In this document: one piece after another, positions 32,924 to 41,000 of the stretch
How positions within the stretch are numbered: the first letter of the stretch is position 1
Layout of the letters: each line of letters begins with the position of its first letter
NCBI RefSeq assembly: GCF_024614185.1
Contig: NZ_JAHTLF010000024.1
Span: 165,745-229,744, forward strand
From: Nocardioides carbamazepini
GTDB lineage: Bacteria; Actinomycetota; Actinomycetes; Propionibacteriales; Nocardioidaceae
DNA length: 64,000 nt
Direction of reading: 5' to 3'
Notes under the pieces: generated by a model
What the model saw: the letters and a program-made list of their open reading frames with translations, nothing else
The model's database searches: none
Told to the model about the DNA's origin: nothing
Position numbers and translations under genes: made by a program

Positions 32924-33625
32924 ATGAGCGACCGGCTCGGAGGCGCGCTGGCGCGCAAGCCGCTGCACTTCATCTTCGTGCTGGACGTGTCGGGGTCGAT
33001 GCTGCGCGGTGGGCGCATCCAGGCGCTCAACAACGCCATCGCCGAGGTCCTCCCCCACCTGAGGGACGAGGCGCGCGCCAACCCGCACGCCGAGCTGCTG
33101 GTGCGGGTCCTCGCCTTCGCCAACGAGCCGCAGTGGATCATCGAGGAGCCGACGCCCGTCGACCAGATCCACTGGAAGCGACTCGAGGCCGTGCCGCGCG
33201 GCTTCACCGAGCTCGGCAGCGCGCTGCAGAAGCTGGCCGGTGCCCTCGACCACCTCGACGAGAGCCACAGCGCGTTCCCGCCGGCGATCATCCTGGTCTC
33301 CGACGGACGCCCCACCCAGAGCAGCGGCGTGACCTTCGCCGAGGGCCTGCAGGCCCTGCTCAACAACCGCTGGGGCGCCACCGCCGTCCGGCTGGCGCTC
33401 GGGGTGGGACGCGACGCGGACATGCACTCCCTGCGCCGCTTCATCGGCGACGAGGACGTCCCGCTGCTGCGGGCGGACAACCCCGAGCAGCTCGTCGAGT
33501 ACATCGTCTGGGCGTCGAAGGCGGCCAGCAAGGTCGCCTCGCGACCGGTGGTCGGTCCCGGCTCCGGGGTGACCGCGGTGCCGCCGAGCCCGATCGGCGA
33601 CCCGATCTGGAGCACGCTGGGATGA
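32924..33625 (+). CDS. TerY-like von Willebrand A domain protein
   Basis: 233 aa. Seen: an intact MIDAS metal site, DVSGSM (Asp21, Ser23, Ser25), with the Thr in GFTELGSAL and the Asp in ILVSDGRPT. The domain covers almost the whole protein and has no signal or membrane helix, so it is cytoplasmic, like TerY. GAAGGAGG precedes the ATG. Its last codons overlap the PP2C start (ATGA). In TerY-P systems the vWA protein is thought to be a scaffold or the phosphorylated client. Confidence 0.87.
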   Translation: MSDRLGGALARKPLHFIFVLDVSGSMLRGGRIQALNNAIAEVLPHLRDEARANPHAELLVRVLAFANEPQWIIEEPTPVDQIHWKRLEAVPRGFTELGSALQKLAGALDHLDESHSAFPPAIILVSDGRPTQSSGVTFAEGLQALLNNRWGATAVRLALGVGRDADMHSLRRFIGDEDVPLLRADNPEQLVEYIVWASKAASKVASRPVVGPGSGVTAVPPSPIGDPIWSTLG

Positions 33626-34512
33626 CGGACCGGCCGGACTCCGATCCGGCGTGGACGACGCTGTCCGGTACGACGATCGGCTCGGTCCACGTCCGTGACC
33701 GGCTGCCGATCCAGGACGCCGTGCTCACCTGGAGCGACGACGCCCAGCGCCAGGCCGTCGTGGCCGTCGCCGACGGCCACGGCCACCGCAACCACTTCCG
33801 CAGCGACACCGGCGCCGCCCTCGCGGTGGTCAGTGCGGTGGAGGAGCTGCGCCGCATCCTCCCCGACCTGGCTGCCGGCACCGCTTCCGGCACCGCTGCC
33901 GACGCCCGCGACCGGCTCCAGCGCGCGGGCGCCGCGATCGTCGCCACCTGGACCGACAAGGTCCGGCACCACCTCGCGGCCAACCCCTACGCGCCCGCCG
34001 AGGACGGGCTCGGCGCGTCGGCGGACCCGCTGCGTGCCTACGGGTCCACCCTCCTCGCCGCCGCCGTCGCGGGCGACGTGATGGTGTTCCTCCAGATCGG
34101 CGACGGCGACACCGTGCTGGTGGCGGCCGACGGCTCCACCTCGCGGCCGCTGCCCGAGGATCCGGACCTCGACGGCCTGCACACCAGCTCCCTGTGCCAG
34201 CCCCGTCCCCTCGACGCACTGCGGGTCGGGGTCGTCGACACCGTCGCGGACCGGGTGGCGCTGGTCTTCCTGTGCACCGACGGCTTCGGCCGCTCCCGGG
34301 TCGACGCCGACGGGTGGTGGCGTCAGACCGGCGAGCAGCTGCTGGAGTTCTCCCGGACCCGTGGCGTGGACTGGGTGCGCGAGCAGCTGCCGGAGTGGCT
34401 GGCCGAGCCCGCGCTCATCGGCGGTGACGACACCACGATGGCGCTGCTGGTGCGTGCCGACGCCGCGGGCGTCGCCCGTCCCGACCTGATCGACACCGTG
34501 CCGACTCCCTGA
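33622..34512 (+). CDS. PP2C-family phosphatase of the TerY-P cluster
   Basis: 296 aa. Seen: RDRLPIQDAVL near residue 28, VAVADGHGHRNHFRSDTGA, GDVMVFLQIGDGDTVLV, LVFLCTDGFGRSRVD and GGDDTTMALLV, i.e. all PP2C metal ligands are present. It is coupled to the vWA gene by ATGA overlap and divergent from the kinase, so it probably reverses that kinase. It is convergent with the membrane-anchored protein gene, 7 nt apart. Confidence 0.88.
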   Translation: MTDRPDSDPAWTTLSGTTIGSVHVRDRLPIQDAVLTWSDDAQRQAVVAVADGHGHRNHFRSDTGAALAVVSAVEELRRILPDLAAGTASGTAADARDRLQRAGAAIVATWTDKVRHHLAANPYAPAEDGLGASADPLRAYGSTLLAAAVAGDVMVFLQIGDGDTVLVAADGSTSRPLPEDPDLDGLHTSSLCQPRPLDALRVGVVDTVADRVALVFLCTDGFGRSRVDADGWWRQTGEQLLEFSRTRGVDWVREQLPEWLAEPALIGGDDTTMALLVRADAAGVARPDLIDTVPTP

Positions 34513-34519
34513 CGGAGCG

Positions 34520-36064
34520 TCAGTCGTCCGAGGGCCACCAGGCCTCGAGCTTGCCGAGGTCACCCTCGAAGCTCCAGGCGACGCCGTAGCAGTGGCAGTC
34601 CTCGGAGTTCCAGTCCCAGTAGAGCGTCGCGGTCTCGCCGGTGCTGTCGAGGTACGCGTAGTAGCCGCCCTCGGGATCGCCCTCGCCGAAACGCCAGGTG
34701 CCGCCGTCGCCCCGGGTGGCCGCGTCGTCGTACTGCTCCTTGTAGTAGCGGCGGTCGGCCTTCATCTGCTTGCGGGTGGAGTAGCGGCCGACGGTGACCA
34801 CGATGCCCTCGACGCCGGGCTCGCAGCTGCTCTCCTCGGTCTCGCCGGTGAAGTAGGTGCGCTGACGCGTGCAGGCCGCGACGTCCATGTTGATGCCGAT
34901 GAACTCGCGCAGCACGGGGTGCGCCGGCGCCGTCGGCTCGGTGACCCGGGGCGAGGTGTCGGTGAAGGTGGCGACGACCGCGTCGATCGTCGCCGTGCCC
35001 TCACCCTCCAGCTGGGCGGACTGCAGGGCGCTACGGCTGTCCCAGTAGACGACCGCGGGGTCCGAGGTGCCGCCGCGCTCGGGGTCGAACTCGTAGAGCG
35101 CGGTCGCGTCGTTGTCTGCGGTCATCGTGCCGGCGCGGTAGTCGAGGCGGGCGGTGCGGGCGGCGGTGAGTGCGGCGTCGTCGGCATAGGTGACCAGGCG
35201 CAGCGTGCCCGTGCTGACCGTGCACCGCACGACCTCGGTCTCCCCCGCGCCGGGCTCGTCGGCCTCGCAGTCGGAGGCACCGGCGGTGATCCTGCTCGAC
35301 AGCGAGCCGTAGCGCTCATCGATCGCCGCGGGATCGACGTCGACCGCGGGCGTCGTCGGACCGCTGGGCGTCTGCGTCCTCCGGCCGGGGTCCTCGTCAC
35401 CGCCGGCCAGGGCGACGACGGCCCCGACGCCACCACCGACCAGGATCACACCAGCGACCGCCGCGGCGATCCAGGGCGCGGCGCCGCGCCTCCGCGGCAG
35501 CCCCGCACCGGGGCCCGGACCGGCGACGGGCGGGGCGTAGCCGCCGGGCGGGTACGCCGCGGGCGATGCGTACGGCGCCGGGGCGGGCACGGCGGTAGGC
35601 GGCGGGGGCCAGGCGGTGGGCGGCGACGAGTACGGCGCAGCGGCAGCGGCCGGTCCCGTGACCGGCGGTGGCAGTGGCCCCGTGGCCGGCCGGCTGGACC
35701 GGTGGCGCAGGACCACGGCGGCGGGCACCCGGCCGACGGCGTACCCGAGCACGGCCGCCGCCCAGCTGGAGGCGGCCAGGTCGTCGCCACCGCGGTCGCG
35801 GGCCAGCCGGGCCCCCGCCTCCTCCACGGCGCGGGCCGGGTCGGCGCCGCCGTCGATCAGCTCACCGAGGGGCTGCAGCACGCCGAAGCGCACGGCGTCG
35901 ACGAGCAGGTTGATGTCTCCCGTGGTCGCCTGCTCCTCGGTGAGGACGTCGTCGAGCACGCCCCGGAAGCCGGCCGCGTCGGCGAGGATGCCGGGACCGT
36001 GCTCCGCGACGAGCTCACGCAGCGCGTCGTGCAGCTGGCTCGGGCCGGCCCCGGCCGACGTCAT
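34520..36064 (-). CDS. Single-pass membrane protein with Pro-rich linker and Cys-containing outer domain
   Basis: 514 aa. Seen in order: a cytoplasmic helical domain (about 1-125), a Pro/Ala/Tyr-rich linker (to about 200), one transmembrane helix (WIAAAVAGVILVGGGVGAVV), a Thr/Pro stretch, and an extracytoplasmic domain of about 270 residues with several Cys (SDCEADE, VAACTRQR, SSCEPG, EDCHCYG) that could form disulfides. No family recognised. ATG 36064 overlaps the permease stop, so it is the third gene of the ABC operon. It may sense or act in the envelope for the exporter; this is inference. Confidence 0.7.
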   Translation of the reverse strand: MTSAGAGPSQLHDALRELVAEHGPGILADAAGFRGVLDDVLTEEQATTGDINLLVDAVRFGVLQPLGELIDGGADPARAVEEAGARLARDRGGDDLAASSWAAAVLGYAVGRVPAAVVLRHRSSRPATGPLPPPVTGPAAAAAPYSSPPTAWPPPPTAVPAPAPYASPAAYPPGGYAPPVAGPGPGAGLPRRRGAAPWIAAAVAGVILVGGGVGAVVALAGGDEDPGRRTQTPSGPTTPAVDVDPAAIDERYGSLSSRITAGASDCEADEPGAGETEVVRCTVSTGTLRLVTYADDAALTAARTARLDYRAGTMTADNDATALYEFDPERGGTSDPAVVYWDSRSALQSAQLEGEGTATIDAVVATFTDTSPRVTEPTAPAHPVLREFIGINMDVAACTRQRTYFTGETEESSCEPGVEGIVVTVGRYSTRKQMKADRRYYKEQYDDAATRGDGGTWRFGEGDPEGGYYAYLDSTGETATLYWDWNSEDCHCYGVAWSFEGDLGKLEAWWPSDD

Positions 36065-37146
36065 GTGGTCTCCCAGCGGAACAGCTTGGCGGCCAGCGCG
36101 GTGATCACCAGCGCGAAGGCGGCCAGGATCAGCAGCGGCACCACGGCCGCTCCCGGCCCCTGCCCGCGCACCATGACGTCGAGCATCCCCTCGTTGAGGT
36201 GCTTGAGCGGCAGGATGTCCGAGAACCGCTGCAGCCAGGTCGGGGCGGCGTCCAGCGGGAAGAACGACCCGCTGAGGAAGGCCATCGGCAGGACCAGGAA
36301 GTTGGCCAGGTTGACGGCGCCCTCGACGGTCGTCGCCACCGCGCCGGCGAACAGGCCCAGGGCCATGAAGCACAGCGTCCCGACGATGATCAGCGGCAGC
36401 GCCATCCACCAGGACCCGCTCAGCTGGAGCCCGAAGGCGACCGCCCCCAGGCCGATGAAGAGCGCGAACTGGACGAGCGCGACGGCCAGGGTGACCGTGA
36501 TCCGGGCCGCGACGACGGTGCCCGTGCCGACCGGGGCCAGCTGGAGACGGCGCAGCAGCTTGGACTGCCGCCACCCCTGCAGCGTGGCCGCGGCGCCGAA
36601 GGCCGCGCTCATCGCGATCGCCCAGCCGAGCAGGCCGGGCGTGACGAACTGGATCGTGGTCAGGGAGTCGTCCTCGACCTGCTCGGTCACGAGGCTGAAC
36701 TTCGGGGGCGAGCCGCTGACCGCGACATTGGTGCCGTCGACGAAGGCACGCAGCGTGCCCTGGGTGACGGCGGCCTTGACCTGCTCGGTCTGGGTGTAGT
36801 GGGCGACGACCTCGTCGCCCCGTTGCTCCAGCGCGACGTCGGCATCCCCCTTGCGCACCTGCTCGAGCGCCTCGTCGAGGTCGTCGCTGCGGGTCACCTC
36901 GAAGGTGTCCTCGAACGCCTCCTTGGCGCCCTCGGGCAGCTGCTCGATCAGCGGCACGCTGCCGACCTGGATCATGTCGACCTTCGACTGGTCCTGGCTG
37001 GAGAACAGCCCGCCGAAGAGGACCAGGAACATCAGCGGGAAGATCACCGCGAAGAAGACCGACGCCTTGTCGCGGAGGAAGCCGCGCAGGATGGCGACCG
37101 AGAGGGCCCAGAACGGGGACCGCCTGCTGCTCGTGGGGCGGCTCAT
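36061..37146 (-). CDS. ABC-2 type transporter permease
   Basis: 361 aa. Seen: an N-terminal helix (FFAVIFPLMFLVLFGGLF), a large extracytoplasmic domain of about 150 residues, then five C-terminal helices (LLGWAIAMSAAFGAA to LLILAAFALVITALAA) with the SGSFFPLDAAPTWLQ loop. This is the ABC-2/DrrB-like exporter topology. It is coupled by ATGA to both the ATPase upstream and the anchored protein downstream. Substrate unknown; drugs, lipids or polysaccharides are common in the family. Confidence 0.9.
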   Translation of the reverse strand: MSRPTSSRRSPFWALSVAILRGFLRDKASVFFAVIFPLMFLVLFGGLFSSQDQSKVDMIQVGSVPLIEQLPEGAKEAFEDTFEVTRSDDLDEALEQVRKGDADVALEQRGDEVVAHYTQTEQVKAAVTQGTLRAFVDGTNVAVSGSPPKFSLVTEQVEDDSLTTIQFVTPGLLGWAIAMSAAFGAAATLQGWRQSKLLRRLQLAPVGTGTVVAARITVTLAVALVQFALFIGLGAVAFGLQLSGSWWMALPLIIVGTLCFMALGLFAGAVATTVEGAVNLANFLVLPMAFLSGSFFPLDAAPTWLQRFSDILPLKHLNEGMLDVMVRGQGPGAAVVPLLILAAFALVITALAAKLFRWETT

Positions 37147-38045
37147 GCGCGGTACTCCCGTCCGGTGAGGGAGAGGAAGACGTCCTCCAGCGTGCCCGTC
37201 TGGACCGTCACCCCGTCGAGGTGGTTGCCCGCGGCCAGCGCCCCGATGACACCGGCGGGGTCGCGGGTCACCAGGACGACGCCGTCGACGTCCTCGCGGG
37301 TCTCGGCGACCCCCGGGATGGCTGTGGCCTGCTCGGCGGTCAGCGAGCCGGGCGCGACCCGGATCCGGGCCGGAGCGTCGAGGCCGCGGACCAGAGCGGC
37401 AGGGGTGTCGAACTGCAGGATCCGGCCGTGGTCCATGACGGCGACCCGGTCGCAGAGCACCTCGGCCTCGTCCATGTAGTGCGTCGTGAGCACGACGGTG
37501 CGACCGCTGTCGTTGATCGAGGACAGCAGGTCCCACAGGTTGCGCCGGGCCTGGGGGTCCAGCGCGGCCGTCGGCTCGTCGAGGAACACCAGCTCCGGGT
37601 CGTGGACCAGTGCGCAGGCGATGGAGAGGCGCTGGGCCTGTCCGCCCGAGAGGTCCTCGACGCGGGTCTCGGCCTTGTCGGTGAGCCCCACACGTTCGAG
37701 CCACTCGTCGGCGGTGGCCTGCCCGACGCCGTACAGGCTGGCGAAGGTGCGGATCTGCTCGCGGGCCGTCAGCCGCTCGAAGAACGAGGAGGCCTGGAGC
37801 TGGACGCCGATCCGGGGCTGGAGCCGCGGGTTGCGCGGCCAGACGGGCTCGCCGAGCACCTCGACCACGCCGGCGTCCGGACGTCGCAGGCCCTCGACCA
37901 TCTCCAGCAGCGTGGTCTTGCCCGCGCCGTTGGGCCCGAGCACCCCGACGAACTCCCCCTCGGCGACGTCGAGGCTCACATCGTCGACGGCGACCAGGTC
38001 GCCGTACCGCTTGGTCAGTCCGGTCACATGGATGGCTGTAGTCAT
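37143..38045 (-). CDS. ABC transporter ATP-binding protein (DrrA-like)
   Basis: 300 aa. Seen: Walker A GPNGAGKTT, a Q-loop region (QLQASSFFERLTAREQ), signature LSGGQAQRLS, Walker B LVFLDEPTAALD, and switch THYMDEAE. The C-terminal 80 residues match the regulatory domain of DrrA-like exporters. TAGGGT on the minus strand (38054-38059) lies 8 nt before the ATG, so the operon's message may be leaderless or nearly so. It is the first gene of the three-gene exporter operon next to the TerY-P cluster. Confidence 0.93.
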   Translation of the reverse strand: MTTAIHVTGLTKRYGDLVAVDDVSLDVAEGEFVGVLGPNGAGKTTLLEMVEGLRRPDAGVVEVLGEPVWPRNPRLQPRIGVQLQASSFFERLTAREQIRTFASLYGVGQATADEWLERVGLTDKAETRVEDLSGGQAQRLSIACALVHDPELVFLDEPTAALDPQARRNLWDLLSSINDSGRTVVLTTHYMDEAEVLCDRVAVMDHGRILQFDTPAALVRGLDAPARIRVAPGSLTAEQATAIPGVAETREDVDGVVLVTRDPAGVIGALAAGNHLDGVTVQTGTLEDVFLSLTGREYRA

Positions 38046-38067
38046 CGGGACCGACCCTAACCGCCCG

Positions 38068-41000
38068 TCAGGCCAGCAAACCTCGCACCACGCGCAGGCC
38101 GACCGAGACCTTGGCGATGTCGCTCGGCTCGTCGGAGCACACCGCGGTCAGCGCGCCGATCGCCTTGTCGACGACCCCGCCGGCCTCGGCCTCCCAGACC
38201 GACACCCGGCGGGTCGCCGCCTCCAGCGGGTCGTCCGTGCCGGTGACGTCGCCCGTGGCCCCGAGGACCTGAGCGGTGAGCTGCGCATGGACCGTGTAGA
38301 GGTCGTCGCGCAGCGCCGCCCGGGCCATCGTCTGCCACTGGTCGGCGCGCGGCAGGTCGACGATCCGGCGCTGCAGCACCGTGAGGCCGAGCCGCTCCGC
38401 CAACGCGAAGTGGACCCGGGCGACCTCGGCGGGGGTGAGGTCGTGGCTGTCCGCGATCTCGACGACATTGAGCAGGGTGTAGGCGACGTCGAACGACGCG
38501 ACCCGGGCCGCGAGGTCCTCGGGCACGCCCTGCTCGACCAGCAGCGTCCGCCGGGCCTCGTACGACGCCAGCTCGGCGCCGGTCAGCAGCCGGGGCAGCT
38601 CCAGCATCGTCTCCTGCACGGGACCCGCGAAGAACTCGACGCTGCCCTGGCTGTCGAGCGGAGGCCGGCGGTTGGTGACCAGCCAGCGGGAGGCGCGTTC
38701 GACCAGGGTGCGCATCTCGACCCGCATCCGGGTCTGCACGGCCGCGTCGAGCACGTTGTCGTACTCCTCGAGCTCCCGGCGCAGGGCGAGCGAGCCGAAG
38801 ATCTCCCGGGCCACGAAGTTGGCACGGGTGAGCTCGGCGGCGCTGGCCCCGGTCTCGGCGGCCAGGCGCGGCCAGTAGGTCATGCCCGCGCCGTTGACCA
38901 GGTCGTTGACGACCTGGGTCACGATGATCTCGCGGCGCAGCGGGTGCTCACCGATCTGGTCCAGGAAGCCGGCCTGGACCGGCTGCGGGAAGTAGGACCG
39001 GAGGTCGAGGGCGAGGTAGGGGTCCTCCGGCAGGTCGGAGGCGAGCAGCTCCTCGGCCAGCACGATCTTCGTGTAGGCCATGAGCACCGCCAGCTCGGGC
39101 TGGCTGAGCACTCCCCCGGCCTCGATCCGGCGCTGCACCTCGCGCTTGGCCGGCAGCGCCTCGAGCTCGCGGTCCAGGAGCCCCTGCGCCTCGAGGTCGC
39201 GCATCCACTGCTCGTGGACGTGCAGCAGCGAGACAGCGTTCTTGGCCGCGTTGGCCAGCGCGAGGTTCTGGTCGTAGTTGTCGCGCAGCACCAGCTCGGC
39301 GACCTCGTCGGTCATCGACGCGAGCAGCTCGTTGCGCTGCTTGCCGGTCAGGTCACCGGCGGCGATCACCCGGTCGAGCAGGATCTTGAGGTTCACCTCG
39401 TGGTCGGAGGTGTCCACGCCGGCCGAGTTGTCGATGAAGTCGGTGTTGATCCGGCCGCCCCCGACGGCGTACTCGATCCGGCCACGCTGGGTGAAGCCGA
39501 GGTTGCCGCCCTCACCGACGCAGCGCACCCGCAGCTCTCCTCCGTCGACCCGGATGGCGTCGTTGGACTTGTCGCCCGCGTCGGCGTCGGTCTCGGTCGA
39601 CGCCTTGACGTAGGTGCCGATGCCGCCGTTCCAGAGCAGGTCGACCGGTGCCAGCAGGATCGTCCGCATCAGCTCGGCCGGCGTCAGCTGGCGCACGCCC
39701 TCGGCGAGCCCGAGCGCCGCCCGGACCTCCGGGCTGATCGGGATCGACTTGGCGCTGCGTGGGAACACCCCGCCTCCCGCGGAGATGAGCGCCTTGTCGT
39801 AGTCCTGCCAGCTCGACCGGGGCAGGTCGAAGAGCCGACGACGCTCGGCGTACGACGCCGCGGCGTCGGGCCGCGGGTCGAGGAAGATGTCGCGGTGGTC
39901 GAAGGCCGCGACCAGCCGGATGTGCTCGGAGCAGAGCATGCCGTTGCCGAAGACGTCGCCGGACATGTCACCGATGCCGACGACGGTGATGTCCTCGTTC
40001 TGGCAGTCGACGCCCATCTCGCGGAAGTGACGGCGTACCGACACCCAGGCGCCTCGGGCCGTGATGCCCATCGCCTTGTGGTCGTAGCCGACCGAGCCGC
40101 CGCTGGCGAAGGCGTCGCCGAGCCAGAAGCGGTAGTCCGCGGAGACGCCGTTGGCGATGTCGGAGAAGGTGGCGGTGCCCTTGTCGGCGGCGACGACCAG
40201 GTAGGAGTCGTCGGCGTCGTGGCGCACGACATCGGGCGGCGGCACGGTCTCGCCGCCGACGAGGTTGTCGGTCACGTCGAGCAGACCGCGGATGAAGGTC
40301 GTGTAGCAGGCCACCCCCTCGGCCAGCCAGGCCTCCCGGTCGCTCGCGTCGGGCAGCTGCTTGGCGTAGAACCCGCCCTTCGCGCCGACCGGCACGATCA
40401 CGGTGTTCTTGACCATCTGCGCCTTGACCAGGCCCAGGATCTCGGTGCGGAAGTCGTCGCGCCGGTCCGACCAGCGCAGACCGCCGCGGGCGACCGCGCC
40501 GAAGCGCAGGTGCACGCCCTCGACCCGGGGGCTGTAGACGAAGATCTCGAACCGCGGTCGCGGCTGCGGGAGGTCCGGGATCGCCGAGGGCTCCAGCTTG
40601 AGCGAGAGGTACGGCTTCGGCAGACCCTCGTCGGTCTGGAAGTAGTTGGTCCGCAGGGTGCTGCGGATGTGGGTGAGGTAGGAGCGCAGGATGCGGTCGT
40701 GGTCGAGGCTGACCACGTCGTCGAGAGCGGCCCGGATCTTCTCGACCAGCGCCTCCTCACGCGCAGTCCGGTCGCCCTCGGCCGCCGGATCGAAGCGCAC
40801 CTCGAACAGCGCCACCAGCAACTGGGCGAGGTCGACGTTGTCGACCAGCGCCTGCTCGATCGAGTCGAGCGCGAAGGGGCTGCTGCCCTGTCTCATGTAC
40901 CTGGCATACGCCCGCAGCAGCATCGCCTGCCGCCAGGTGAGCTGGGCACGCAGCACCAGCCGGTTGAAGCCGTCGGTCTCCGTGTGCCCGTCCCACATGG

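Noticed and set aside
36065..36574. Extension of the membrane-anchored protein upstream to 36574
   Set aside because: This part is the shadow of the ABC permease in another frame; the ATG at 36064 overlaps the permease stop as in the rest of the operon.
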